Below are positions 1 to 12,496 of a stretch of DNA of 64,000 bases, in pieces; the first letter of the stretch is position 1, and every line of letters starts with the position of its first letter. Both the position numbers and the translations under genes were made by a program. Below the pieces are notes generated by a model, which worked only from the letters and a program-made list of their open reading frames with translations, had not been told where the DNA came from and did not search any database. This DNA is from Tragulus kanchil. Lineage: Eukaryota; Chordata; Mammalia; Artiodactyla; Tragulidae. The stretch lies in NCBI GenBank assembly GCA_022376925.1, contig JAIOJX010000006.1, positions 62,457,394 through 62,521,393 of the forward strand, written 5' to 3'.

Positions 1-1388
1 ACATTTTCTAAAGGGAGAAGTTTGGATCATTTTAAAAAGGATGAAGTGAGGCAGTTGAAGGATAATTGCTGCCTGAAGGCAAATCAATAGAGCTGTAAAA
101 AATTAGGGATCACGTAGCTCAGCTGTCCTCTCTCACAGTCCCCCACACACCACAAACCAGGAACTCCAACTGAAGGCCAATTGACTTTCTTCATGTGCAC
201 TTTGAGTACATTTTCAAGTAAATTGTTTATAAGTTCAGTAATTTACAAACTTTTTAAAGGGAGAAAACACAGATCTAGCCTTTAACATTTCCTTCCTGAA
301 TTAAGCAATAGAAGTGAGATCTTACAGAAGTCAGAGATAAGCCAAGTGAGCAAAAATTATAAGAAAGAATATTTTAACTTAGAATAGTTAAAAGTAGCAC
401 AAAGTGCTACTTTCTAGACCCACTGTATAAGCTGGAGGCAGCAGATCTACCCAGCAGTGATCAAGACAGACTTAATGTTCTCCCCAACTTGACTGTAAAA
501 ACCTCACCACACTTGTCATGGACACTTAGAGTTGATCATCTACAAGCAGCCCCCCAGGGACCTGGATGGAGGATTTGAGACAGACTAGGGAAAAACCTTC
601 ATTACAGTGCAAATTCCCAGCAAGAAATGATCATCATCAGAACTTGTTGCTACAGTGTGTTTATCAAGTGATAAAAAGTAGAAGCTGGAGAGTAACCAAA
701 ATATGTGTTAATTCAATAATAAAGAATGAGAGTAACAAAAAATGCATTTTATAGGCTTGAAGCCACTGAATTTCGGGGTCTTTCTAAAAATAGCAACCCA
801 ACTTTCAGCTAAATAATTACAGAAACAATGGTAGGTTTTGCCAAGCCTGGTTCTATAGCAGTGACAGGTGATAAAGAATAGCTGTCCATCCTCTCCATAG
901 TGAACTTGCACTATAATGATGATGAAAACACTAGCTGAAGGCCTACTATGTGCCAACTACTCTGATGCATGCAGACACAATCCATTTGGAAAAGACAGAA
1001 GCACAGTTGATATTCCTTTGTCCAGTGTTTCTAAGGCGTTGAAGTGGTGTGTTATGTTTGTTTTGAGGTGAACTGTGTAGTATAACATTTTCTAAAGGGA
1101 GAAGTTTGGATCATTTTAAAAAGGATGAAGTGAGGCAGTTGAAGGATAATTGCTGCCTGAAGGCAAATCAATAGAGCTGTAAAAAATTAGGGATCACGTA
1201 GCTCAGCTGTCCTCTCTCACAGTCCCCCACACACCACAAACCAGGAACTCCAACTGAAGGCCAATTGACTTTCTTCATGTGCACTTTGAGTACATTTTCA
1301 AGTAAATTGTTTATAAGTTCAGTAATTTACAAACTTTTTAAAGGGAGAAAACACAGATCTAGCCTTTAACATTTCCTTCCTGAATTAA
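1..1388. repeat. Tandem duplication A, period 1084 (left part outside window)
   Basis: Bases 1-304 recur at 1085-1388 with no difference I could see. The first copy is cut by the window edge: if the copies abut, the second runs 305-1388 and the first starts about 780 bases upstream. The sequence is mostly unique, with a MIR-like piece near 930. No coding evidence. Confidence 0.85.
925..1010 (+). mobile_element. MIR fragment
   Basis: The core resembles the MIR consensus, with a 'ctactatgtgcca' block at about 939. It is short and diverged, as expected of an old mammalian SINE. Family recognised by eye only. Confidence 0.45.
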
Positions 1389-1532
1389 CAGTTTAAATGT
1401 CTTAAAAAGAAAAAAATGTTCTTAAAGGGAAAAAAATAATCAGAAAGTGGTAGCATAACATTTGACTCAGTAGCTACAACAAATAATTGAAATATGCTTT
1501 AGTTTAACATCAAAGCTCATTTACTGTAGGTA

Positions 1533-3839
1533 TTTATAAAAAATTGTTTGAGAATAAGAATTTTTTCTTTTATTCATATAATTACTTTTGCTTTTCTGTC
1601 AAATGTCTAATGAGATTACTTTTGGTGATGGCTCTCATCACCAAATGATTTCTTCTCAGTTGTTTGGTGCTTTTAGAAGAAGTATTAATGCATGCACACT
1701 AGCCAGGAGCAGAAAACCACTTGTGGTAGGATGTAAGGCTAGCATCCTCAGGGCCGCTAAGAGTCAAACATGACTGAGCACAAGTGCATATTGAAGAAAA
1801 ACATCTGCCTCTGAAAGAAATGGAGAGGGTGTGGCAAGCTGGATGACCACCTCCCACTCACACCATTTCCTCACTAGATGACCTTACACAAGTCACTTAA
1901 CCCTTGTCAGATAGTAAATTGGCTCACTCAGCAAAATGGCAATTATTTTGCACTGATGTTAACAAGAGTGATAGTTTTGTGAAACGAAGATGCACAGTGC
2001 CTAGCTGATAGTAGCTGCTCAAAAAATGTCTACTGGTTTTCCTTTCTTCCCTCTTCCTTCTCACTTTTTTCTTTGGCCCCCTTGAGGTCATCTTTTTAAA
2101 AAATAAATATTGTGTTGATTACTATACCCATAAAGATCATTCACACCTAGTATTATTTGTCCTTGACCAAAGAGAGGCAGAAGTGCATTTGGGTTGGAGA
2201 CAGAGATAAAGAAGAGAGAAAATTCAGTTGAAAATGGAGTAAAAAATTTCATAATGCAATTTACCAAATCATAATTGTGTCAGAAATGTTGGTATCTTGG
2301 GACAAAACCTAATACCTGTGGTCTCTGTCACCCTCCCAGCTCATGTAAGAGTGGATCAGTACCAGGTGCAAGGACTTGACAAGCTGAAAGACAATGATCA
2401 GGTGGTAGTGCTAGGAATAGCATCTGCCTGTCCAAGGGATTCATTCTTACTTGTATCGAACAAAATATGAAAAAAAGTCTCTTCTCTATTTTGTCTCTTC
2501 CTTCCAGGTAAGGCAAACTCATGCAAGGAGCCATGGATACCAGAAACAGTTTTGTTACCTTTCAATTCCATTCTTCATTCTACTTGCACAATGCTCCCTC
2601 CCAGGAGTACTCTTTTGAGCAAGTAAGGTTCTGGGAACATGTTCTCTCTCAAGGTTTATCAGTACTGATTCTTTCCTATTGCCAGTAGTTTATAAAAATT
2701 GTTTGAGAAGAAGAATTTTTTCTTTTATTCATATAATTACTTTTGCTTTTCTGTCAAATGTCTAATGAGATTACTTTTGGTGATGGCTCTCATCACCAAA
2801 TGATTTCTTCTCAGTTGTTTGGTGCTTTTAGAAGAAGTATTAATGCATGCACACTAGCCAGGAGCAGAAAACCACTTGTGGTAGGATGTAAGGCTAGCAT
2901 CCTCAGGGCCGCTAAGAGTCAAACATGACTGAGCACAAGTGCATATTGAAGAAAAACATCTGCCTCTGAAAGAAATGGAGAGGGTGTGGCAAGCTGGATG
3001 ACCACCTCCCACTCACACCATTTCCTCACTAGATGACCTTACACAAGTCACTTAACCCTTGTCAGATAGTAAATTGGCTCACTCAGCAAAATGGCAATTA
3101 TTTTGCACTGATGTTAACAAGAGTGATAGTTTTGTGAAACGAAGATGCACAGTGCCTAGCTGATAGTAGCTGCTCAAAAAATGTCTACTGGTTTTCCTTT
3201 CTTCCCTCTTCCTTCTCACTTTTTTCTTTGGCCCCCTTGAGGTCATCTTTTTAAAAAATAAATATTGTGTTGATTACTATACCCATAAAGATCATTCACA
3301 CCTAGTATTATTTGTCCTTGACCAAAGAGAGGCAGAAGTGCATTTGGGTTGGAGACAGAGATAAAGAAGAGAGAAAATTCAGTTGAAAATGGAGTAAAAA
3401 AGTTCATAATGCAATTTACCAAATCATAATTGTGTCAGAAATGTTGGTATCTTGGGACAAAACCTAATACCTGTGGTCTCTGTCACCCTCCCAGCTCATG
3501 TAAGAGTGGATCAGTACCAGGTGCAAGGACTTGACAAGCTGAAAGACAATGATCAGGTGGTAGTGCTAGGAATAGCATCTGCCTGTCCAAGGGATTCATT
3601 CTTACTTGTATCGAACAAAATATGAAAAAAAGTCTCTTCTCTATTTTGTCTCTTCCTTCCAGGTAAGGCAAACTCATGCAAGGAGCCATGGATACCAGAA
3701 ACAGTTTTGTTACCTTTCAATTCCATTCTTCATTCTACTTGCACAATGCTCCCCTCCCAGGAGTACTCTTTTGAGCAAGTAAGGTTCTGGGAACATGTTC
3801 TCTCTCAAGGTTTATCAGTACTGATTCTTTCCTATTGCC
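1533..3839. repeat. Tandem duplication B, period 1155
   Basis: About 1533-2683 is repeated at about 2689-3839. I saw three differences: 1555 T versus 2710 G, 2247 T versus 3402 G, and one extra C in the second copy in the run near 3751. The last 280 bases occur a third time from 4676 because duplication C overlaps. Contains a MIR; otherwise unclassified. Confidence 0.95.
1835..2035 (+). mobile_element. MIR SINE (second copy 2990-3190)
   Basis: Blocks in order match MIR: 'caagtcacttaaccc', 'caaaatggcaattatt', 'cacagtgcctagctgatagt' and 'gctcaaaaaatgtc'. Old and diverged. The second copy is part of duplication B. Confidence 0.7.
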
Positions 3840-5774
3840 TTGGGTATGTATGTTTTGGGATTGCCTTTCTTTCCAGTAGTAAATGATGAAGCCCCAGAAT
3901 GAGTGCAATCTTGGAATTGACAGAGACAGAAAACATGGCCTGCTTCAGGCCTAGTTTGTTCAGTATAGTTAATGCTGAAAAAGATTGGGTTGTCGCTGTA
4001 TTCTAGCCTCTCTTATTAAACTTCCAATTCAACATCTGGGGTCAAATTTACTGTCAGCTCTTTGTAAGGCCCTATGGATTGCAGCATGTCAGACTTCCCT
4101 GTTCTTCACTATTTCCTGGAGTTTGCTTAAACTAATAATATCCATTGAGTCAGTGATGCCATCTAACCATCTTGTCCTGTGTAGTCCCCTTTTCCTTTTG
4201 CCTTCATTTTCCCCATCATCAGGGTCTTTTCCAATGAGTCATCTCTTAGTGTCAGGTGGCCAAAGTATTGGCGCTTCAGCTTCAGCATCAGTCCTTCCAA
4301 TGAATATTCAGGGTTGATTTCCTTCAGGATTGACTAATTTGATGTCTTTGCAGTCCAAGAGACTCTCAAGAGTCTTCTCCAGCACCAGAGTTTGAAGGTA
4401 TTAATTCTTTGGCACACGGCCTTTTTCTATTGTCCAGCTCTGACATCTGTACATGACTACTGTAGAAACCATAGCTTTGACTATATGGACCATTGTCAGA
4501 AAAGTAATGTCTAAGTAGTAACAAAATATTGCCTTCAGTTTTCCTTCCCTTCAGGAACCTCTGGAGGAAGACTGACAGTTAAATCAAGAAAAGATTTGGG
4601 TAATCTCAAGTCTTCTTTCCAATTATCACTCTTAATACCACTTCAAAATTACCATTTTTCCTAGACCAGTGCAGGTAGTGCTAGGAATAGCATCTGCCTG
4701 TCCAAGGGATTCATTCTTACTTGTATCGAACAAAATATGAAAAAAAGTCTCTTCTCTATTTTGTCTCTTCCTTCCAGGTAAGGCAAACTCATGCAAGGAG
4801 CCATGGATACCAGAAACAGTTTTGTTACCTTTCAATTCCATTCTTCATTCTACTTGCACAATGCTCCCCTCCCAGGAGTACTCTTTTGAGCAAGTAAGGT
4901 TCTGGGAACATGTTCTCTCTCAAGGTTTATCAGTACTGATTCTTTCCTATTGCCTTGGGTATGTATGTTTTGGGATTGCCTTTCTTTCCAGTAGTAAATG
5001 ATGAAGCCCCAGAATGAGTGCAATCTTGGAATTGACAGAGACAGAAAACATGGCCTGCTTCAGGCCTAGTTTGTTCAGTATAGTTAATGCTGAAAAAGAT
5101 TGGGTTGTCGCTGTATTCTAGCCTCTCTTATTAAACTTCCAATTCAACATCTGGGGTCAAATTTACTGTCAGCTCTTTGTAAGGCCCTATGGATTGCAGC
5201 ATGTCAGACTTCCCTGTTCTTCACTATTTCCTGGAGTTTGCTTAAACTAATAATATCCATTGAGTCAGTGATGCCATCTAACCATCTTGTCCTGTGTAGT
5301 CCCCTTTTCCTTTTGCCTTCATTTTCCCCATCATCAGGGTCTTTTCCAATGAGTCATCTCTTAGTGTCAGGTGGCCAAAGTATTGGCGCTTCAGCTTCAG
5401 CATCAGTCCTTCCAATGAATATTCAGGGTTGATTTCCTTCAGGATTGACTAATTTGATGTCTTTGCAGTCCAAGAGACTCTCAAGAGTCTTCTCCAGCAC
5501 CAGAGTTTGAAGGTATTAATTCTTTGGCACACGGCCTTTTTCTATTGTCCAGCTCTGACATCTGTACATGACTACTGTAGAAACCATAGCTTTGACTATA
5601 TGGACCATTGTCAGAAAAGTAATGTCTAAGTAGTAACAAAATATTGCCTTCAGTTTTCCTTCCCTTCCTTCAGGAACCTCTGGAGGAAGACAGACAGTTA
5701 AATCAAGAAAAGATTTGGGTAATCTCAAGTCTTCTTTCCAATTATCACTCTTAATACCACTTCAAAATACCATC
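3557..5774. repeat. Tandem duplication C, period 1115-1119
   Basis: About 3557-4655 recurs at 4672-5774. The second copy lacks 3 bases right at its start (4671-4678 versus 3555-3565). It has one extra TTCC unit near 5666 and a T/A change in the following 'ctggaggaagac(t/a)gacag'. Copy 1 shares its first 280 bases with duplication B, so that piece is present three times. Confidence 0.95.
4045..4515 (-). mobile_element. BovB (RTE) 3'-end fragment (second copy 5160-5634)
   Basis: The plus strand reads as antisense of the BovB 3' end: 'ccattgagtcagtgatgccatc', 'gtcttttccaatgagtcat', 'aatattcagggttgatttcc' and 'ccaagagactctcaagagtc' in canonical order. Encodes only the degenerate C-terminal end of the RTE polyprotein. 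5'-truncated and non-functional. Confidence 0.85.
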
Positions 5775-6314
5775 CTTTAATATCACTTTTATGATTTCAC
5801 CTAAGATCTTGTTCTTTATAAAAACTTCAAACATAAAATAAACTTTATAAGGAGACATGACAGTTGCCAAATTACATTTGAATTATTTATTCATAAGTTT
5901 GATCACTAAGGAGAAAAACCATATAAAAGCAAAACTGCAACCTTTGGATGGAGAGGTCAGGTTCAATATAGTTTTTACTTTCCCTTCTAAAACTTTACTA
6001 AGAGGTCTATAAAGGTAAAACTACTATCAAAAGAGGAGAAACCATAAAATAAATATCCTTTATATAAAATAAAAAGTTACAGGAAACATTCCCCAAACTA
6101 AAGGGTAAGAGTTTCCAGATTGAAGTAATCCATTGTTTACTCTGCTCAGTGTGCAAACATAAGCTAAACTGAGCCAAGTTATCATAAAATTCCCAAAAAT
6201 GATTAAAAAGAACAGGATTCTCAAGTTACCAAAGAGCAAAAAGTAGATTCCTTACAAAAGGCAAGAATCAGAATGACATTGAACCACTCAACAGAAATTC
6301 AAGGTCCTAGAAGG
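5775..6314. other. AT-rich intergenic sequence, possible old L1-type remnant near its end
   Basis: No gene is visible. From about 6190 to 6310 and again 6530-6760 the text resembles an old mammalian LINE fragment interrupted by the Bov-A SINE at 6315. That assignment is weak. Confidence 0.35.
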
Positions 6315-6528
6315 CAGTATGTGTGTATGTGTGCTCAGTCATGTCAGACTCTTTACAACCCCGTGGACTATAGGCACCTCTGTCTACGGAATTTCCCAGG
6401 CAAGAATACTGAAATGGGTTGTCATCACCTCTTTTGGAGGACTTTCTGAACCAGAGATCAAACTAGTGTCTCTTGCATCTCCTGCAAGGTAGATTCCTTA
6501 CTACTGAGCCACTGATGAATTAGACAAT
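6315..6528 (-). mobile_element. Bov-A type ruminant SINE
   Basis: Antisense of Bov-A: 'tgctcagtcatgtcagactc', 'ccaggcaagaatactg', 'ctcctgcaaggtagattcc' and 'actactgagccac'. Moderately diverged. It seems to split an older repeat. Confidence 0.75.
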
Positions 6529-7084
6529 ATAAAAATATCATCAAAATTTTGAAGGAAAATGATTTCCAGCATAGAAATCTATAGCAGCCTAGCGTTAATC
6601 AAGTTGGAGAATAGAACACAGACATTAAGGAAGACAATGCTTCAAAAAAAGTTTACCTTCTTGTGTCCTTTTTAAGAAAGTTAACAGAGAATGTGTCCCA
6701 TTCCCTCAAATAAAAGACAGCAACTATAAAAAGGGAGAATTAAAATAAAGGGAATGCAACATAGAGGAGAAGGTGGTGAATCCTCTGGATTATTAAAAAG
6801 AGATATCCTGGAATGGCAGCTGAACCCCAAGCCCAGAGAAACACCAGATTAGATTGGAGTGAGTCAAAAAAGACTCTTCTGGAAACACAAATATAACAGA
6901 AAACCTAGTTTATCTGACATCTTGAAAGGAGATTTAGACATTTGGCAGAGGCAACTGTTGGATAAATGACTAGTATATAGAAAAATAAACAAAAAAGACA
7001 AAAAAGATAATAATTCAAGGGAAAATAAAAGGTGTTGAGGAAATAAAAATAGTAATAATAGTCTTTTGTTGTTGTTGTTGCTCT

Positions 7085-7196
7085 TTTCCAGGCCAAGGTA
7101 TGGGGTAAGTAGGATCTTAATTCCCCAATCAGGGATTGAGCTTGTGCCCCCTTCATTGAGACTTGGAGTCTTAGCACTGGACTGCCAGGGATGTCC
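7085..7196 (-). mobile_element. CHR-type tRNA-derived SINE
   Basis: Antisense of the 5' tRNA-like half: 'ggatcttaattcccc', 'cagggattgagcttgtgccc' and 'actggactgccagggatgtccc'. A (TTG)n stretch at about 7066-7080 adjoins its 3' side. Only its last ~18 bases recur, at 8387, where copy 2 of duplication D begins. Confidence 0.7.
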
Positions 7197-7402
7197 CAAT
7201 ACAAACATGTTTTTAAGAGACATAACCATTGAAAAGGAGATAGCTGATCATCCTTGGGAGAAGGCAAATAGGGCAAGGAGGATTATACTATTGACTTCTT
7301 AAAAAATAATAATAAATAAAGTAATTGATGCCTTGTGTGCTTGTATGACAAATAAATATAAAAACAGCAGCTTAAATTTCAAACAAAAATATACTGCATA
7401 TG

Positions 7403-7608
7403 AGGGCTTCCCAGGTGGCACTAGTGGTAATGAACCTGCCTGCCAATGCAGATGATATAGAGATGCAGGTTCTGTCCCTAGGTCTGGAAAATCTCCTAGA
7501 AGAGAGCATGGTAACCCACTCCAATATTCTTGCCTGAAGAGTCTGGCAAGCTACAGTGATAAGGCTGCAAATAGTCAGACACAACTAATGTGACTTAGCA
7601 CACATACT
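7403..7608 (+). mobile_element. Bov-tA SINE (second copy 8558-8762)
   Basis: tRNA-like 5' end ('gcttcccaggtggcactagt', 'aacctgcctgccaatgcag') followed by a Bov-A body ('ggtaacccactccaatattc', 'agtcagacacaac'). Diverged from the consensus. Confidence 0.8.
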
Positions 7609-7998
7609 ACATATGTTTCAGTAAGCCGCAGTGTGGCTGTGGTGTCACACAGGACATCTCTTCTGGTGTTATCCTCTCTGAAACTTAAGTTTCTGTGAGC
7701 TCAACAAGAGCTAATCATGACGGTTCACTGGGACCTCCAATGGCACCTTGTGGAATGTGTCAAACATTCTTTAAAATGTGATCCATATGACACATACCTT
7801 TGCTATAAGAACAAAAAAAAAAAATTCACATATTTATAAATTCATAAAATATTTGCAGAAAATACATAAAAACTTGTAACAAAGTTGTCTCTTCCAGAAA
7901 GAGGAACTGAGTGTGCTAGGTACCAGAAATGAAGGGTCTTATCACTGTAATCAGGTTCATAAATTACTTTTCAAAAACTAAGTTTAAAATGTGAGTAT

Positions 7999-8250
7999 AA
8001 GGGCTTCCCTGGTGGTCCAGTGGGTAACGACACCACCTTGCAGTGCAAGGGGTGCTGGTTCTTTCCCTGACCTGGGAAGATTCCATGTGCTGTGGAGCAC
8101 CTGAATTGATGTGTTCAACTACCAAGCCAGAGCTCTGGAGCACATGTACCCAGAGTCTGTGCTCTGCGACGAGAGAGGCCACTGTGATGGGAGGCCCACA
8201 CAGGTCAAAGAACAAAGACAAGTAAATGAAAGATCAATAGAGGTGGTCAA
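7999..8250 (+). mobile_element. CHR-type SINE (further copies 9154-9405 and 10336-10587)
   Basis: Starts 'gggcttccctggtggtccag', with an intact tRNA-derived B-box-like region and a body ending near '(a)gatcaatagaggtggtc'. A degenerate repeat flanks it ('aatgtgagtataagg' near 7988, 'aatgtaaatataagg' after it), a possible target-site duplication. The three copies come from chained duplications D and E. Confidence 0.75.
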
Positions 8251-9115
8251 AAAGAATGTAAATATAAGGAAAATTTTAAGTGTTAATCAAAAGTAAGTTA
8301 TAGATACAAATATTCATTCATTTGTTAGGTACATTGGCAGCTGCGGTACAAATAAAGTAGTATTGGGCTTGGAATAAAAAAACAGGACTGCCAGGGATGT
8401 CCCAATACAAACATGTTTTTAAGAGACATAACCATTAAAATGCCTGGGGCAATGGAGGATTATACTATTGACTTCTTAAAAATAATAATAAATAAAGTAA
8501 TTGACCAAATAAATATAAAACAGCAGCTTAAATTTCAAACAAAATATACTGCATATGAGGGCTTCCCAGGTGGCACTAGTGGTAATGAACCTGCCTGCCA
8601 ATGCAGATGATATAGAGATGCAGGTTCTGTCCCTAGGTCTGGAAAATCTCCTAGAAGAGAGCATGGTAACCCACTCCAATATTCTTGCCTGAAGAGTCTG
8701 GCAAGCTACAGTGATAAGGCTGCAAATAGTCAGACACAACTAATGTGACTTAGCACACATACTACATATGTTTCAGTAAGCCGCAGTGTGGCTGTGGTGT
8801 CACACAGGACATCTCTTCTGGTGTTATCCTCTCTGAAACTTAAGTTTCTGTGAGCTCAACAAGAGCTAATCATGACGGTTCACTGGGACCTCCAATGGCA
8901 CCTTGTGGAATGTGTCAAACATTCTTTAAAATGTGATCCATATGACACATACCTTTGCTATAAGAACAAAAAAAAAAAATTCACATATTTATAAATTCAT
9001 AAAATATTTGCAGAAAATACATAAAAACTTGTAACAAAGTTGTCTCTTCCAGAAAGAGGAACTGAGTGTGCTAGGTACCAGAAATGAAGGGCCTTATCAC
9101 TGTAATCAGGTTCAT

Positions 9116-11484
9116 AAATTACTTTTCAAAAACTAAGTTTAAAATGTGAGTATAAGGGCTTCCCTGGTGGTCCAGTGGGTAACGACACCACCTTGCAGTG
9201 CAAGGGGTGCTGGTTCTTTCCCTGACCTGGGAAGATTCCATGTGCTGTGGAGCACCTGAATTGATGTGTTCAACTACCAAGCCAGAGCTCTGGAGCACAT
9301 GTGCCCAGAGTCTGTGCTCTGCGACGAGAGAGGCCACTGTGATGGGAGGCCCACACAGGTCAAAGAACAAAGACAAGTAAATGAAAGATCAATAGAGGTG
9401 GTCAAAAAGAATGTAAATATAAGGAAAATTTTAAGTGTTAATCAAAAGTAAGTTATAGATACAAATATTCATTCATTTGTTAGGTACATTGGCAGCTGCG
9501 GTACAAATAAAGTAGTATTGGGCTTGGAATAAAGAAACATTGATTTTAATCTTGATTTACTGTATGTGGCATTTGGGAGGTGGGAGGGACTTAATCTCTT
9601 TGTTCTTCATATGCAAAAATGTTTTTTAATTGTCAAAATCTCATTAAAACAGAATTAATTAAAATAACAATACTTAAAAAACAGTTGGCAAACTTTATCA
9701 CACTTTAGAGGTTTAAGCACAGATTAATGTTTAAATATACAATGCAAAGTAAAAACAAACTTTCAACTAATCACCTAGCAAAGTTCTTGTTCTATATAAC
9801 AGCATAAAAATATGAAAAAACACAACCAAATGTTCATAATTTTAAAGTTGCCACATACTAAAAGTCCATAAAGATTGTCAACCACACGATTTTTCATACC
9901 AAAGGTGCCAAATGTAACCAGGGCTATCTATGAAAAATTCATAAAGCTGAGAATGTCTCCTGTTTTTCCTAATAACTTCAGCATATCTAAATAACAAATC
10001 TCTTTTAGGTAAACATTTCCAGTGCTTTGTGTGTGAGAACTGTTTGCCACTTGGCAGCCTCCAGAAGATTCATTTGCTCATAGATCACTTAGGAAAACAA
10101 TTTAATTTTGCCACATCAATAAAAAACTTTTATTGTGGATCATCTGCAGAGTATGTGAATATATTTTTCATGTAGAATCATAAGGCTTTAAATGAGATGA
10201 TGTAAGAAAAGATTCAGCATGATGTTTTGTGAGCAGTAAGCATCCCACAAATAGTATCTGTTTAAATAATATCTTCTGTCTTTTGGAAAAGCCATCTTAA
10301 ATTACTTTTCAAAACTAAGTTTAAAATGTGAGTATAAGGGCTTCCCTGGTGGTCCAGTGGGTAACGACACCACCTTGCAGTGCAAGGGGTGCTGGTTCTT
10401 TCCCTGACCTGGGAAGATTCCATGTGCTGTGGAGCACCTGAATTGATGTGTTCAACTACCAAGCCAGAGCTCTGGAGCACATGTGCCCAGAGTCTGTGCT
10501 CTGCGACGAGAGAGGCCACTGTGATGGGAGGCCCACACAGGTCAAAGAACAAAGACAAGTAAATGAAAGATCAATAGAGGTGGTCAAAAAGAATGTAAAT
10601 ATAAGGAAAATTTTAAGTGTTAATCAAAAGTAAGTTATAGATACAAATATTCATTCATTTGTTAGGTACATTGGCAGCTGCGGTACAAATAAAGTAGTAT
10701 TGGGCTTGGAATAAAGAAACATTGATTTTAATCTTGATTTACTGTATGTGGCATTTGGGAGGTGGGAGGGACTTAATCTCTTTGTTCTTCATATGCAAAA
10801 ATGTTTTTTAATTGTCAAAATCTCATTAAAACAGAATTAATTAAAATAACAATACTTAAAAAACAGTTGGCAAACTTTATCACACTTTAGAGGTTTAAGC
10901 ACAGATTAATGTTTAAATATACAATGCAAAGTAAAAACAAACTTTCAACTAATCACCTAGCAAAGTTCTTGTTCTATATAACAGCATAAAAATATGAAAA
11001 AACACAACCAAATGTTCATAATTTTAAAGTTGCCACATACTAAAAGTCCATAAAGATTGTCAACCACACGATTTTTCATACCAAAGGTGCCAAATGTAAC
11101 CAGGGCTATCTATGAAAAATTCATAAAGCTGAGAATGTCTCCTGTTTTTCCTAATAACTTCAGCATATCTAAATAACAAATCTCTTTTAGGTAAACATTT
11201 CCAGTGCTTTGTGTGTGAGAACTGTTTGCCACTTGGCAGCCTCCAGAAGATTCATTTGCTCATAGATCACTTAGGAAAACAATTTAATTTTGCCACATCA
11301 ATAAAAAACTTTTATTGTGGATCATCTGCAGAGTATGTGAATATATTTTTCATGTAGAATCATAAGGCTTTAAATGAGATGATGTAAGAAAAGATTCAGC
11401 ATGATGTTTTGTGAGCAGTAAGCATCCCACAAATAGTATCTGTTTAAATAATATCTTCTGTCTTTTGGAAAAGCCATCTTAAGG
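9116..11484. repeat. Tandem duplication E, period 1182
   Basis: About 9116-10300 recurs at 10298-11484 with a one-base A-run difference at the start of the second copy. Its first copy overlaps the second copy of duplication D, so the CHR SINE occurs three times. About 9540-10297 is AT-rich and unclassified. Confidence 0.95.
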
Positions 11485-11535
11485 CTTCTTGATGACTGAA
11501 GCATTTCTATTCCATACCTGAATTATATAAATATG

Positions 11536-11702
11536 CATGGGGAGGGAAAAAAGGGGAGAGGAAAGGGAGGGGGAAGAATGGAAGGGAGGGAGGGAGAAAG
11601 AGAAGGGTGAAAGAAAAGGGAAATGCGGAGAAGAATGGAGGAAGGGACGTGAGGGAGCAAAGATGAGGGAGAGGAGGATTAGGAATGGGGAGAGACAGAG
11701 GA
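11536..11702 (+). repeat. Purine-rich (GGGA/GGAA) low-complexity tract
   Basis: Nearly pure A/G on the plus strand from about 11538 to 11700. It abuts the 3' end of the solo LTR at 11703. The open frames here on both strands are a by-product of the skewed composition. Confidence 0.8.
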
Positions 11703-12026
11703 TGCAGGGCCAGCCCGCAGAGAAGAAATGGCGGCGGGATTGCCCGTAGCCAGGCCATGGGAAGATCGGAGAAAGGTGAGCCTGCTGTCCGCCAACCCAG
11801 CCTCTCGGTGAGCAAGAGATAATCAGACGCAACAGGGGTTCAGTCAAAGCAGTTCCGTTTTATTAGTGCAGACTTACAGCTTGTATAGGCAAGTGAAGGG
11901 GGTTTACTAAGGGATTTCCCATAGTTACACCAATCAAGCTAAAGGTCAAGCAATCGTGCATAGATCACGCCCTCGTCTCTTCCTTCCTTATGCTTGCAAA
12001 GGCCCTCTTTCATTTAGGACCCCACA
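11703..12026 (-). mobile_element. Solo endogenous-retrovirus LTR
   Basis: Read on the minus strand it starts TGTGGGG at 12026 and ends CCCTGCA at 11703. It shares blocks with the plus-strand LTR at 15684: 'ttagcttgattggtgtaact', 'cactaataaa' and 'gggcaatcccgc'. The polyadenylation signal AATAAA is at 11864-11859. Flanks agagga (11697-11702) and agaggc (12027-12032) look like a 6-bp target-site duplication with one mismatch, which suggests a class II (ERVK-like) integration. No internal retroviral sequence adjoins it. Family name not assigned. Confidence 0.72.
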
Positions 12027-12032
12027 AGAGGC

Positions 12033-12480
12033 AGCATGGGGGAGGAGAAAAGAGATTGTTTAATGTGCATAATGTATTTACTTGTGAAAATTACTTTTTA
12101 TTCAGGACAATATCAAAGAATGCCAAGGGTAATTTTCCTACATGTAATTTTCATTCTATGAGCTGACTTTTGTACCAAACCTTTAACTATGATTCGCAGG
12201 CAATTACCAGTAACACACATCAGATCAAGTTATATCTAAGCAATTTTTAAAAAGAACACTTTGGCTTTCTTTAACAGCTTCATTTAAAGTTTACCATGAT
12301 TTTCCACCCTTTGCAGCTCAATAGTCAAGTGCATTTCTGTCTCGTTTTATATACTCGGAAGGCAACTGTAGTAAATTAGAAGTGGTGTAGGAATCCTTAG
12401 TGTATGTGTGACAGTTGGAAATAGTTTGCCACTTAATTAAAATCAATTATGAGTTCTTAGAGCATCCAAATCCAACTAAA
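12033..12480. other. Unclassified AT-rich sequence
   Basis: I see no gene, SINE or LTR signature between the solo LTR and the CHR SINE. Confidence 0.5.
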
Positions 12481-12496
12481 AATAATAATAATTGCA

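Larger units (their letters stand above)
7179..9537. repeat. Tandem duplication D, period 1206 falling to 1155
   Basis: About 7179-8384 recurs at 8385-9537. The first 120 bases of copy 2 are heavily altered by small deletions (7222-7360 versus 8428-8520). The remainder is nearly identical, with single changes such as 8148 T versus 9303 C. The sharp contrast between edge and interior is typical of a low-quality contig end. Confidence 0.93.

Noticed and set aside
11479..11847. Overlapping 70-122-codon frames on both strands
   Set aside because: They come from the purine-rich tract, which lacks stop codons by composition; no conserved domain.
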